From Planctomycetota bacterium (lineage in GTDB: Bacteria; Planctomycetota; UBA1135; UBA2386): a stretch of DNA of 64,000 bases. Below the pieces are notes generated by a model. That model made no database searches, was not told where the DNA came from, and worked only from the letters and a program-made list of their open reading frames with translations. The position numbers were made by a program, and so were the translations under genes. Of this stretch, positions 35,064 to 44,131 are shown piece by piece. Every line of letters starts with the position of its first letter. Position 1 is the first letter of the stretch. The stretch is from the NCBI GenBank assembly GCA_020638655.1, contig JACKIC010000002.1:62001-126000 (forward strand), written 5' to 3'.

Positions 35064-36319
35064 GCGAGCCCGCCGCAGGCCGCCCTCCCGCCGCGCGCGG
35101 TGAGTTCGCCGATGTCGCCGTGATCGGCGCCGGCGCCGCCGGCATGATGGCCGCGATCTTCGCGGCGCGCCGCGGTCGCCGCACGCTGCTGCTCGAGAAG
35201 TGCAGGCAGCCCGGCCTCAAGATCCTGATCAGCGGCGGTGGCCGCTGCAACCTGACGACGACGAAGTCGGGCAAGGACCTCGAGGCCCAGTACGGCGCCG
35301 CCCGCGGCCGCTTCCTGCGGCACGCGCTGCGCTCGTTCCCGCCGACGGCGCTGCGTGAATTCGTCGAGCAGGCCGGCTTACCGCTGCGCGAGGAAGACCT
35401 CGAGAAGCTGTTCCCGGTCTCGCAGAAGGCGCGCGACGTGGTCGAACTGTTGCTGCGGCTGGTGCGCGAGTCGGGCGCGTCGCTGCGCACCGGCAACGGC
35501 GTGCGCGCGCTGCGGCGCGACGGCGACGGCTTCGTCATCGACAGCGATGGTGGTGAGGTGCGTGCGGGCAGCGTGGTGCTCGCCACGGGCGGGCTCAGCT
35601 ACCCCAAGACCGGCGCCACCGGCGACGGTTACGCGTGGTGCCGCGACCTCGGTCATACGATCACCGCGACGTTCCCCGCGCTCGCGCCGCTCGCGGTCGA
35701 CGAGGCGTGGGTGAAGGAGCTGCAGGGCATCGTGCTGCACGACGTCGACCTGTGCTCGCTCGACGCCGCGGGGCGAGTGCTGTGTTCGCGCCGCCGGCCG
35801 ATCCTGTTCACGCACAAGGGGCTCTCGGGCCCCGCGCCGATGGACCTCGCCGGCGACGTCGAGGAGCAGCGCGGCGCCGGCGCGGTGCGCTTCGACTTCG
35901 CGCCCGAGGAACGCGCCGACGACCTCGAACGGCAGTGGCTCGCCGCGATCGCCGCGCACGGCACACGGGCGGTCGCGTCGCTGTTGCCGCAGCGGCTGCC
36001 CGAACGCGCGCGCGCCGCGCTGGTGTCGCGCGCCGGGGCCGCGGGCACGCTCGCCAACCTCGACAAGGCCGCGCGTCGTCGCCTGCTCGACGCCACCAAA
36101 CGCCTGTGTGTGCCGGTGGCGCGCAGCCTCGGCTACGACCACGCCGAGGTGACGCGCGGCGGCGTCGCCCTCGACGAGGTCGATCCGCGCACGATGCAGA
36201 GCCGCGTCGCGCCGGGGTTGTTCGTCTGCGGCGAGCTGCTCGACGTCGATGGCCCGATCGGCGGCTTCAACTTCCAGGCGGCGTTCGCGACCGGCCGGCT
36301 CGCCGGTCTGCACGCGTAG
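35060..36319 (+). CDS. HI0933/YhiN-family FAD-dependent oxidoreductase
   Basis: A flavoprotein of about 419 residues with the N-terminal dinucleotide-binding motif VAVIGAGAAGMMAA, the family marker SGGGRCNLTT, ATGGLSYPKTGATGDGY, FTHKGLSGPAPMD, and a C-terminal FAD-binding GELLDVDGPIGGFNFQAA. The only ordinary start (GTG 35120) would fall inside the first beta strand of the Rossmann fold. The frame is open further upstream and reaches a CTG at 35060 that overlaps the previous stop (CTGA), with GAGAAGG just before it; I therefore place the start there, with some doubt. Physiological substrate unknown; some relatives reduce steroid-like or bile-acid compounds. Confidence 0.85.
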   Translation: MSEPAAGRPPAARGEFADVAVIGAGAAGMMAAIFAARRGRRTLLLEKCRQPGLKILISGGGRCNLTTTKSGKDLEAQYGAARGRFLRHALRSFPPTALREFVEQAGLPLREEDLEKLFPVSQKARDVVELLLRLVRESGASLRTGNGVRALRRDGDGFVIDSDGGEVRAGSVVLATGGLSYPKTGATGDGYAWCRDLGHTITATFPALAPLAVDEAWVKELQGIVLHDVDLCSLDAAGRVLCSRRRPILFTHKGLSGPAPMDLAGDVEEQRGAGAVRFDFAPEERADDLERQWLAAIAAHGTRAVASLLPQRLPERARAALVSRAGAAGTLANLDKAARRRLLDATKRLCVPVARSLGYDHAEVTRGGVALDEVDPRTMQSRVAPGLFVCGELLDVDGPIGGFNFQAAFATGRLAGLHA

Positions 36320-36337
36320 CCCGTATCCTGCGCCGCA

Positions 36338-37672
36338 ATGCGCGCCGACACGATGCCTGCCGACACGATCGTCGCCGAATCCTCGGCGCCCGGCGCCGGC
36401 GAACGCGCCGTGCTGCGCCTGTCGGGGCCGCGCGCGCGCGACGCCGCGGCGCTGGTGTTCGCGCCGGTGTTGCCCGATCGGCGCGCGCAGATCGACGGCG
36501 ACGTCGAGGTGCGCGGCCATCGGCTGCCGGCGTTCGCGCTGGTGATGCCGGGGCCGCGCTCGTTCACGGGCGAAGACGTGGTCGAGCTGCACCTGCCCGG
36601 CGGCGCGCTGCTGGTGCGCTGCGTGCTCGACGCGCTGCTCGCGCGCGGCGAGCGGCTCGGCCTGCGCGCCGCGCTGGCCGGCGAGTTCACGGCGCGCGCG
36701 TTCACCAACGGCCGGCTCGACCTGGCCGCGGCCGAAGGCATCCTGATGTTGCTGCACGCCCAGGGTGCGCAGCAGGTGGCGGCGGCGGTGCAGTGGGTTG
36801 GCGGCGGGTTGTCGAACGCGATCGACGCGCTGCGCGACGGCCTGCACGACGTGCTGGCGGCCCTCGAGGCCGGACTCGACTTCACCGACGAGGAATTGCC
36901 CGCTGCGCCGGCCGCTCAGTTTCGCGCCCAGCTGGACCCGATCGCCGCCCAGCTCGACGAACTGCTGCAGCACCTGCCGGCCGCCGCGCCGGGCGGCGAG
37001 CTGCTGCTGGTCGGTCGCAGCAACGCCGGCAAGTCGTCGTTGTGCAACGCGCTGCTCGGCCGCGAGGCGTCGCTCGTCGACTGCGCGCCCGGCACGACGC
37101 GCGACCTGCTGCGCCACGAGGTCGGCGGCGCGGTGCTCTGGGACGCCCCTGGCGACCTCGACGCGCCGGGCGCCGCGGACGCTGCCGCGCTGGCCCTGCG
37201 CGACCGCCTCGCGGGTCGTGCCGCCGCGGTGGTGTGGGTGGTCGACGCGACCGCGCCGGTGCCGCCGTCGCCGCGGGCCGCGGGCGAATGGTCGTGCCTG
37301 GGTGTGGTGTTCACCAAGGTCGATCTGCTGCCGGCAGGCTCGCCGCCGCCGGCTCCGCCCGGACTGGCACAACGGCTCACGACACTGCCGCAGTTCTTCA
37401 CCAGCGCCCGCACCGGCGCTGGGCTGGTCGAACTGCGCGCCTGGCTCGCGCGCGTCGGCAGCGCGCAGGTCGCGCCAGGCGCGCCGCTGCGCGAACCGCT
37501 GCTCGCGGCGCAGCGTGCGGTGGCGCGCGCGCTGGACCTGGCCGATGCCGGCGCCGAGCTGATCGCGCTCGAACTGCAGGCGGCGCTGCGCTGCCTCGAC
37601 GACGCTGCGGGTCGGCACTCGGCCGAACCGCTGCTCGACCGCATTTACGGGCGGTTCTGCCTGGGCAAGTGA
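36338..37672 (+). CDS. mnmE: tRNA modification GTPase MnmE (divergent G domain)
   Basis: With MnmG it modifies wobble uridine 34 of certain tRNAs. The 444 residues give the N-terminal tetrahydrofolate-binding domain (DTIVAESSAPG; PRSFTGEDVVELHLPGG), the helical domain, an inserted GTPase domain and the conserved C-terminus YGRFCLGK with catalytic Cys441. G1 is GRSNAGKSS (near residue 226), G2 lies in PGTTRDLL, G4 is FTKVD. G3, normally DTAG, reads WDAPGDLDAPG, and the following switch II is shortened. Start at 36338, with 36353 possible. No mnmG is in the window. It lies 18 nt after the flavoprotein gene, probably in one transcript. Confidence 0.92.
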   Translation: MRADTMPADTIVAESSAPGAGERAVLRLSGPRARDAAALVFAPVLPDRRAQIDGDVEVRGHRLPAFALVMPGPRSFTGEDVVELHLPGGALLVRCVLDALLARGERLGLRAALAGEFTARAFTNGRLDLAAAEGILMLLHAQGAQQVAAAVQWVGGGLSNAIDALRDGLHDVLAALEAGLDFTDEELPAAPAAQFRAQLDPIAAQLDELLQHLPAAAPGGELLLVGRSNAGKSSLCNALLGREASLVDCAPGTTRDLLRHEVGGAVLWDAPGDLDAPGAADAAALALRDRLAGRAAAVVWVVDATAPVPPSPRAAGEWSCLGVVFTKVDLLPAGSPPPAPPGLAQRLTTLPQFFTSARTGAGLVELRAWLARVGSAQVAPGAPLREPLLAAQRAVARALDLADAGAELIALELQAALRCLDDAAGRHSAEPLLDRIYGRFCLGK

Positions 37673-37963
37673 GCGCCCGGCGATAGGCGGTCTTCGCGCC
37701 CGCCAGAGCCAAACGCTGATCATCGTCGGAGGTGGCGTGGCTGGAAACTGTCCAGGCTTCGCCGATGCGGCGTCACGCCAGAACTGTCCACGGCTCGGGG
37801 ATTCGACGGACATTCATTGCCGCGAACGAGGGGGTTCGAGCTCGAACTTGGTTGAAGGCGCGCATCCGTCGGAGCTGACCAACGCGCTGGCCCGGTCCTT
37901 GCACCAAGGCGGCTCACCCGCAACCCCTGCTTCCTCACTTCTTCCCCTCTGACGCCACCTGTG
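37673..37963 (+). other. Intergenic region upstream of the kelch protein gene
   Basis: Nothing coding was recognised in 291 bases. Base composition is less GC-rich than the surroundings, as expected for a promoter region, but no clear -35/-10 pair or hairpin could be assigned. Confidence 0.4.
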
Positions 37964-39346
37964 ATGCATCTTCGATTCGAACTCTCCCGCCTGGCCACGA
38001 TCCTGACGACTGGCCTCGCCCTCGCGACCTCTACCAGTGCCCAAGGATGGATTCTCCGGAACCCAACCACCTCGCCGCCCCCGCGATTGACCTACGGTCT
38101 CATGACCTACGACTTCGTGCGCGGCCAGACCGTCCTGTTCGGCGGCTTCGGTCTGTTCAACGGGTCCGGCGGCGGCACCGACCTCGGTGACACCTGGGAA
38201 TACGATGGCACCAACTGGCAGCAGTCCACCCCGGCCAACTCCCCGTCGGCACGTCGGTATGGTGCTCTGGCCTTTCACGCCAGCACCGGCCGTGTCGTGC
38301 TGTTCGGTGGCATGGACAGCACCGGCCTGCTCAACGACACGTGGGAGTACGACGGCACCAACTGGACGCTCGCGACGCCGTTGACCTCCCCGCAGCCGCG
38401 ATGGATCCACACGATGACGTACGACCTGTTGCGCAATCGGGTGGTGCTGTTCGGTGGTCGCGGTGGTTCGGGCGACACGTGGGAGTGGGACGGCTCCGAC
38501 TGGATCCTGCAGCTCCCCGTCACCAATCCGCTGAACCGTGACTCTCACGCGATGGCCTACGACTCGAGCCGCGGCGTCGTGGTCATGTTCGGCGGCGACA
38601 TCGGCGGCCGGAGCTACGTCGACGAGACCTGGGAGTGGGATGGGACCGATTGGACGCTGCGCACCTCGGCCTCGTCGCCCGGACCGCGTCGTGCGATGGC
38701 GATGAGCTACAACACGGCGCGCGGCACCGTGATGCTGTTCGAAGGCGAAGAGCAGTCGTTCGCCAACCGCACCGACACCTGGGAATGGGACGGCACCGAC
38801 TGGAGCCTCGTCCATGCGGTGTCGGGTCCGCAGCCCCGTCGCTACCACAACATGGTCTACGACGTCTTGCGCTCGCGCCTGGTGTCGTTCGGCGGCAACA
38901 ACAGCAACAACGTGCATCTCGACGACACCTGGGAATGGGCGGCGGACGCGGCAACGGCGAGCAGCTACGGTGCCGGGTGCGGCCCGGTGCCGCCCACGCT
39001 GATGGCGAACGCGCGCCCGGTCGTCGGCACGACGGTCCAGCTGGACACGAACGACGTTCCTGCCGGCACGGTGATCGTCGGCATGGTGTTCAGCCTGACG
39101 AAGTTCGATCCGGGCATCAGCCTGACGTCGCAGGGGCTCACCGGGTGTGAAGCGTACACGGGTGGCGATGTCGCCGTGGTCATCCTTCCTTCGGGCAACA
39201 CGGCCAGCCGCCCGTTCACCGTGCCGAACGACCCGGCCTTCATGGGCCTGCACGTCTACAGCCAATCGGTGACCGCGACGCCGGGCGTGAACCCCTTCGG
39301 CGCCCTGACATCGAACGGACTCGACCTCGGCATCGGACTGCAGTGA
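37964..39346 (+). CDS. Secreted kelch-repeat beta-propeller protein
   Basis: A 460-residue exported protein: signal peptide of about 27 residues ending in ATSTSAQ. Six kelch blades follow, each marked by VLFGG and then DTWEYDGTNW-like text; the six repeats read DTWEYDGTNW, DTWEYDGTNW, DTWEWDGSDW, ETWEWDGTDW, DTWEWDGTDW and DTWEWAADA. From residue 333 a separate C-terminal domain begins (SYGAGCGPVPPT) and contains VPNDPAFMGLHVYSQ, which is shared with two other secreted proteins here. ATG 37964 chosen over the GTG three bases before. Probably a surface or periplasmic binding protein; ligand unknown. Confidence 0.88.
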   Translation: MHLRFELSRLATILTTGLALATSTSAQGWILRNPTTSPPPRLTYGLMTYDFVRGQTVLFGGFGLFNGSGGGTDLGDTWEYDGTNWQQSTPANSPSARRYGALAFHASTGRVVLFGGMDSTGLLNDTWEYDGTNWTLATPLTSPQPRWIHTMTYDLLRNRVVLFGGRGGSGDTWEWDGSDWILQLPVTNPLNRDSHAMAYDSSRGVVVMFGGDIGGRSYVDETWEWDGTDWTLRTSASSPGPRRAMAMSYNTARGTVMLFEGEEQSFANRTDTWEWDGTDWSLVHAVSGPQPRRYHNMVYDVLRSRLVSFGGNNSNNVHLDDTWEWAADAATASSYGAGCGPVPPTLMANARPVVGTTVQLDTNDVPAGTVIVGMVFSLTKFDPGISLTSQGLTGCEAYTGGDVAVVILPSGNTASRPFTVPNDPAFMGLHVYSQSVTATPGVNPFGALTSNGLDLGIGLQ

Positions 39347-39422
39347 CCGCTGTGTCGACGAGCCGCCCGCTGGGGTCTGCGCTGGCGCCTAGCCCACGGA
39401 TCGGGGCCCGTATTGGTTCGCT

Positions 39423-40220
39423 ATGAACTCACCTACTGCTACCGGGGCCCATGCCGAAGTCCACCATCTGGTGGTGCGGGAGTTGGGCAAGACATTTCAA
39501 CAGGGCTCGGTCGACGTACCGGCCCTGGTCGACGTGAGTTTCTGCGCCGCGCGCGGCGAGTTCGTCGCGGTGATGGGAGCCAGCGGGTCGGGCAAGAGCA
39601 CCTTGTTGCACCTGCTCGCGGGGCTGATCGAGCCGACCGGGGGCTCGGTCGTCGTCGATCAGCAGGATCTCGCCGAGCTCGACGACCGCGCCATCACCCT
39701 CTTCCGTCGGCGCCACATGGGACTGGTGTTCCAGGCCTACAACCTCGTACCGACGCTGTCGGTCGAGGACAACGTGCAGCTGCCGCTGTTGATGGAACGT
39801 GGCGGTCGCGTGCAGCCGGAGAAGTGCGCCGCCCTGCTCGAAGCCCTGGGGTTGAGCGCGCGCCGCCGGCATCGGCCCGACCAGCTCAGTGGCGGTGAGC
39901 AGCAGCGCGTCGCGATCGCACGCGCGCTGATCAACGATCCATCGGTCCTGCTCGCCGACGAGCCGACCGGGAATCTCGACTCGTGCAACCGCGAGCGCTT
40001 CTGCGCGCGGCTGCGCGAACTGGCCGCGGCGCAGCGGTGCACCGTGCTGCTGGTGACCCACGATCCCGTGGTGGCGATGTGGTCCGATCGGGTGCTGCTG
40101 CTCAAGGATGGTCGGCTCGCGGCCACCCTGGACCGCAGCGAGTTCTCTTCAGCCGCGGCCCTCGGCGCCCGCTTCCACGAGTTGGTCGATTCGCCTGCGT
40201 CGGCGGGGTCCGGAGCGTGA
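39423..40220 (+). CDS. ABC transporter ATP-binding protein, MacB/LolD type
   Basis: A 265-residue ABC ATPase. Walker A GASGSGKSTLLHLLAG, Q-loop VFQAYNLVPTLSVEDNV, signature LSGGEQQRVAIARAL, Walker B VLLADEPTGNLD and H-loop THDPVVAMW are intact; the VFQxYNLxPxLxVxxNV Q-loop pattern is typical of the MacB/LolD/FtsE group that drives mechanotransmission rather than transport through a pore. The stop overlaps the GTG of the FtsX-type permease gene (GTGA), so both form one complex. Confidence 0.93.
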   Translation: MNSPTATGAHAEVHHLVVRELGKTFQQGSVDVPALVDVSFCAARGEFVAVMGASGSGKSTLLHLLAGLIEPTGGSVVVDQQDLAELDDRAITLFRRRHMGLVFQAYNLVPTLSVEDNVQLPLLMERGGRVQPEKCAALLEALGLSARRRHRPDQLSGGEQQRVAIARALINDPSVLLADEPTGNLDSCNRERFCARLRELAAAQRCTVLLVTHDPVVAMWSDRVLLLKDGRLAATLDRSEFSSAAALGARFHELVDSPASAGSGA

Positions 40221-43000
40221 GGCTGGTCCTCAAGCTGCTGCTCGCGCAGTGGCGGCGTCACCCTGTCCGCGCCGCGGTCACGCTCGGCGCGGTCACCATG
40301 GCCGTGGCAATGGTCGTCGTGGTCGTCGGTGCCCAGATGGCTGCGGTCAACACCGACGAGAGCAGCGCTGCCCGCATGCGCGGCGGCTACGAGCTGCTGC
40401 TGAGCGCCGGCACCTCCGATGACGTGAGCAACGACCGCAGCCGAGCCAGCGCGAATCCGCCGCTGCCGCCGTTGGCGCCCTCGGTCCTGGCGTGGCTCGG
40501 AGAGCAGCCGGAGGTGCGAGCCCTGTTCCCGAGCGCGGGAGCGATGGTGGAGCTGGCCCAGCGCCGCCAGGCAGACACCGACTTCCGCAGCTCGGGTTCG
40601 GTCGCGGCGGGTCACGTGACTACTGCCCTGTTCGGTACTCGCAGTCCCGCGCCGCCGCGGCCAATGGTCGAGGGCAGGTGGCCGGTCGCAGCGAGCTCAG
40701 CCGAGGACTCTGGCGTCGCGGCCGATGCGAACGTGGTCAAGCGGCTGAGGGTCGCGCTCGGCGACACCATCCAGATCGCGACCGTGGCAGGTTGGCACTC
40801 GGTGCAGCTGGTTGGCATCGTGGACGCGCCGGCAAACGTGGGCGGCATGACGGGCGTCTACGCGCCACCAGCGCTGTATGCGCGCCTGATGGGACGAGCG
40901 CTTGAGGTGAACCGCGTCGCGGTCGGGCTGCACGCTCCTGACAAGCTCGACGTATTCGTGGCGCGATGCGTGCAGTACCTGGCCGTGCTGCAGCCGCCCA
41001 CGCAGGTCGAGAAGCTCGACGAACTGATGGCGCCGAGCGAGATCACCACCGAATTCGGCGCGCCCCACGCTGGAGGTGCCTGGTACCTGCCGCTGATGCG
41101 CGATGCATCGATGAAGCTGGCGCTGATCGCCGGTCTGTTCATCATCCTCAACACCTTCAGCATGGGGGTGCAGGAGCGCATCCGTCAGTTGGCCATGCTC
41201 CGCGCGATCGGGCTGACGCGCGCGCAGGTTCTCGGCCTGCTGCTGTTCGAAGGCGGCGCCATCGCGACCGCGGGCTGGTTGCTCGGTGTGGGCGTGGGAG
41301 CGTGGGTCCTTCAAGGGGACACGACCTGGTCGTACTTCGGTGGCGTGACAGTGCGCCTCGCCTTCCCGCTGGCGTCGCTGCTGGGACTGGGCGCGATTGT
41401 CGCGTACGGTTCGGTGGCCGCCGCTGTCGCGCTGCCTGCGTACAACGCCGCCCGAAGGCGGCCGCTCGAGGGAATGGCAGCGGCGGCGATGCTCGTTCCG
41501 ACGCAGGCACCGCGCTGGTTGGCGCCGCTCGGTCTGTTGCTCATCGCCTTCAACCCGTGGGCCGCTACGACCTCGTGGGTCCCCGATCCGTTCCGCTCGA
41601 CGGTGCTCGTGCCGCTCTCGTTCGTCACTGCCCTGCTTGGCGCGCTCTGCCTACTGCCGTGGTTGTTGCGGATGTGCGAGCCCGCCTTCGCTCTGACGGC
41701 CGGCACCCTGTTGGGGCTGAATCCTCGCCTACTGCACCGGCAACTGAGCAGCAACTTGTGGCGAACTGCCGGTTGCGTGGGTGCGCTGCTGGTCGGGCTG
41801 GGGCTGTACACGGTCATTCAGGTGTGGGGACGCTCGATGGCGGTGCCGTTCCTGCTCACCGACCGAATCCCCGATGCAGTTGTGCACGTCCTGCCGGACG
41901 GCGTGCCCGACGCACAGCTGCCAGCTGCGGCGCGGGTTGCCGGTGCGGAGGCCATGTTGCCGATCCTGCTCGAGAACCCGCTGCTCGACGACTTGCCCCC
42001 CGAGACGGTGATCGATCACGTGGACTTCTTCAGCCGCGACGTGATGTACTTCGGTTGCGACCTGCCCGCTCTGCTCGGCGCACAGCAGGGCCTGATCCAG
42101 GCGGAGTTCGTGCGCGGCAGCGCCGCCGCCGCCGCGCCGATGTTGGCCGAAGGTCGTGCCTGCCTGATCTCCGACAACCTGTACTGCCGGTTTCCGCAGC
42201 AGTACGACGTCGGCAGGACCATCGTCCTGGACAGTGGCGACCAGCGACACGTGCATCTCACCTACACGATCGCCGGCGTGGTCAAGATGGACGGCTGGCA
42301 CCTGTTCATGCGCTACATCGGCATGCGCCGCAACGTGGGCAGGGTCGGGGGGATGATCTTCGTGCCGCCGTCCACGGCTCGCGCGGCCTACCCCGAGGCC
42401 GCCTACAAGACGCTCTGGTATCGGCTCGTGAAGGGCGTCGAGCCGGGCTCACTCGAGGGGCCGCTGACCGCGCTGTTGTCGCCCGGCGCCGAATCGACAT
42501 CGACATCGGCTGCCGAGGGGCAGCCGTACCTGCGCATCGTCAATGCCCGCACGGTCGGGAGCGGCCTGCAGGCGAAAGTCGACCAGGTGATCCGGAACCT
42601 GAGCACGTACCCGTTGTGGGCGTTATTGCTCGCGGGGGCAGCCGTGGTCAACACACTGCTGGCCGCGATTCGGGCGCGGAGCTGGGAGATTGGAATCCTG
42701 CGCAGCATCGGCCAGACGCGTGGCGAGATCGTGCGCCTGATCCTGGCGGAGGGACTCTTGATCGGTTTACTGGCCGCTGTGACGAGTCTGTTGTTCGGGC
42801 TCGGGGTCTCCTACACGGGCATCATCGCCGGGTCTCGGTCGATGGACGTTACCGCACCGTTCGTGCTGCCGATGGGCAGCCTCGCTGTGGGCCTGGAGAT
42901 CGCATTTGCCGTGTGCATCGGCGCCAGCGTCGTGCCGGCACTCCTGGTGGCCCGGCGCGAACCCTGGTGGCTCATGCAACAGGGCCGCGGGACCGAATAG
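40217..43000 (+). CDS. Large FtsX/MacB-family ABC permease
   Basis: A 927-residue membrane protein with two FtsX-type domains. A first helix lies near residues 20-40, then a large extracytoplasmic part, the first FtsX core near 298-430 (MKLALIAGLFIILNTFSMG, then ERIRQLAMLRAIGLTRAQVL), further helices, another large extracytoplasmic part, and a second core from about 795 (ALLLAGAAVVNTLLAAIRAR; EIGILRSIGQTRGEIVRL). Such duplicated permeases mediate lipoprotein or peptide handling or efflux powered by MacB-like ATPases; the substrate is unknown. GTG 40217 overlaps the ATPase stop. No periplasmic adaptor (MacA-like) gene is adjacent. Confidence 0.88.
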   Translation: MRLVLKLLLAQWRRHPVRAAVTLGAVTMAVAMVVVVVGAQMAAVNTDESSAARMRGGYELLLSAGTSDDVSNDRSRASANPPLPPLAPSVLAWLGEQPEVRALFPSAGAMVELAQRRQADTDFRSSGSVAAGHVTTALFGTRSPAPPRPMVEGRWPVAASSAEDSGVAADANVVKRLRVALGDTIQIATVAGWHSVQLVGIVDAPANVGGMTGVYAPPALYARLMGRALEVNRVAVGLHAPDKLDVFVARCVQYLAVLQPPTQVEKLDELMAPSEITTEFGAPHAGGAWYLPLMRDASMKLALIAGLFIILNTFSMGVQERIRQLAMLRAIGLTRAQVLGLLLFEGGAIATAGWLLGVGVGAWVLQGDTTWSYFGGVTVRLAFPLASLLGLGAIVAYGSVAAAVALPAYNAARRRPLEGMAAAAMLVPTQAPRWLAPLGLLLIAFNPWAATTSWVPDPFRSTVLVPLSFVTALLGALCLLPWLLRMCEPAFALTAGTLLGLNPRLLHRQLSSNLWRTAGCVGALLVGLGLYTVIQVWGRSMAVPFLLTDRIPDAVVHVLPDGVPDAQLPAAARVAGAEAMLPILLENPLLDDLPPETVIDHVDFFSRDVMYFGCDLPALLGAQQGLIQAEFVRGSAAAAAPMLAEGRACLISDNLYCRFPQQYDVGRTIVLDSGDQRHVHLTYTIAGVVKMDGWHLFMRYIGMRRNVGRVGGMIFVPPSTARAAYPEAAYKTLWYRLVKGVEPGSLEGPLTALLSPGAESTSTSAAEGQPYLRIVNARTVGSGLQAKVDQVIRNLSTYPLWALLLAGAAVVNTLLAAIRARSWEIGILRSIGQTRGEIVRLILAEGLLIGLLAAVTSLLFGLGVSYTGIIAGSRSMDVTAPFVLPMGSLAVGLEIAFAVCIGASVVPALLVARREPWWLMQQGRGTE

Positions 43001-43076
43001 CGACCGGACCACCCGCCGCCTCGGCAAGGACCTCCCGACAGGCCCGGCAATTGCGTTCCACAGGCCTCGAAGCCCT

Positions 43077-43106
43077 TTGACATACAAGCCCTTGGGGCGC
43101 TAACGT
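43077..43106 (+). promoter_or_regulatory. Candidate sigma-70 promoter upstream of nrdR
   Basis: TTGACA (43077-43082), an 18-base spacer and TAACGT (43101-43106), about 107 nt before the nrdR start. The -35 is a perfect consensus; the -10 is a weak match. It is an AT-richer patch in a GC-rich setting. Confidence 0.4.
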
Positions 43107-43212
43107 GCCGCGGTCTGCAAGGTCTGGATTCCGGGGTCAGCCGGATCCGAGACCGCCGTGTCCCTTTCCGGTCCACCGCTGGTCGCGGTGGTGCCGGTGC
43201 AGCGAACTGTTC

Positions 43213-43707
43213 ATGCGCTGTCCGTACTGCAAGGCCGACAACGATCGGGTCATCGATTCGCGCGCGAGCGCCGACGGGTTCGCAATCCGTCGTCGCCGGG
43301 TCTGCGCCGACTGTGGTCGGCGCTACACGACCTACGAGCGCGTCGAGACGGCCCCGATGCGGGTGGTCAAGAAGAACGGAGAGCGCATCGCGTTCGATCG
43401 GCAGAAGGTGCTCGGCGGCATGTTGCGCGCCTGCGAGAAGCGGCCCGTGTCCCTCGAACAGCTCGAGGTCATCGCGGACCGCATCGAACGGCAATGCATG
43501 GAGGCCTTCGACAAGGAGGTGCCGAGCAAGGTGATCGGCAACCTCATCATGCAAGAGCTGCGGCAGCTCGATCAGGTGGCCTACGTGCGCTTTGCCTCCG
43601 TCTATCGGGAGTTCAAGGACGTCACGCAGTTCCTCGACGAGCTCAAGCCGATGCTCGAGAAACGGCGGGAGGGCGGCCATGAAGCGGCGGACGGAACATC
43701 TGGTTGA
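43213..43707 (+). CDS. nrdR: Transcriptional repressor NrdR
   Basis: Nucleotide-sensing repressor of ribonucleotide reductase genes. The 164 residues contain the N-terminal zinc ribbon (MRCPYC at the start, RVCADCGRRYTTYER) and an ATP-cone (VVKKNGERIAFDRQKVLGG through YVRFASVYREFKD). The ATG at 43213 gives the canonical N-terminus. NrdR binds NrdR-box pairs near nrd operons; none is evident in the immediate upstream region and no nrd genes lie in the window. It overlaps the following ATP-cone gene by 29 nt. Confidence 0.96.
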   Translation: MRCPYCKADNDRVIDSRASADGFAIRRRRVCADCGRRYTTYERVETAPMRVVKKNGERIAFDRQKVLGGMLRACEKRPVSLEQLEVIADRIERQCMEAFDKEVPSKVIGNLIMQELRQLDQVAYVRFASVYREFKDVTQFLDELKPMLEKRREGGHEAADGTSG

Positions 43708-44128
43708 GAAGCGCGACGGGCGCACCGAATACCTGCGCGCGACCAAGCTCGCGCGTTCGATCCACCTGGCGCTGCACAGCGTCGGTGTCGACGAGGACTG
43801 GCGCGCGCTCGAGCTCGCCAACGTGGCGCTGATGGCGCTGCGGCAGCGGCACGAGGGTGAGGCCGGCGACAAGCAGGCGCGGGCCAAGGCCAAGAGCGAG
43901 GCCGGCGCGGTGGCGACGATGTTGACCACCACCGAGATCAGCGAGGCTGTGCAACACCTGCTCGTGGTCACGGGGCAGCCGAGCGCGGCGGTCGCCTACG
44001 GCGCGATGGCGGCGGAGCGGTCGCGGCGGCGCGGCACGTTGGCCCTGCTCGGTCGCAGCGGCATGCCCGCGGCGGCCGTCGACGTGACCTCCAACCGACA
44101 GGCCGGGCAGCGGCCGAGGGCGGAGTAG
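43679..44128 (+). CDS. Stand-alone ATP-cone domain protein
   Basis: A 149-residue protein made almost entirely of one ATP-cone-like domain: LVEKRDGRTEYLRATKLARS at the start and EISEAVQHLLVVTGQPSAAV towards the end, as in the nucleotide-sensing cones of NrdR and class I/III ribonucleotide reductases. It has neither zinc ribbon nor reductase core. A basic C-terminus follows (about residues 115-149). It starts inside the end of nrdR (29-nt overlap) and lies 3 nt before smc. Possibly a nucleotide sensor that partners NrdR; function is inference. Confidence 0.72.
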   Translation: MKRRTEHLVEKRDGRTEYLRATKLARSIHLALHSVGVDEDWRALELANVALMALRQRHEGEAGDKQARAKAKSEAGAVATMLTTTEISEAVQHLLVVTGQPSAAVAYGAMAAERSRRRGTLALLGRSGMPAAAVDVTSNRQAGQRPRAE

Positions 44129-44131
44129 CCG

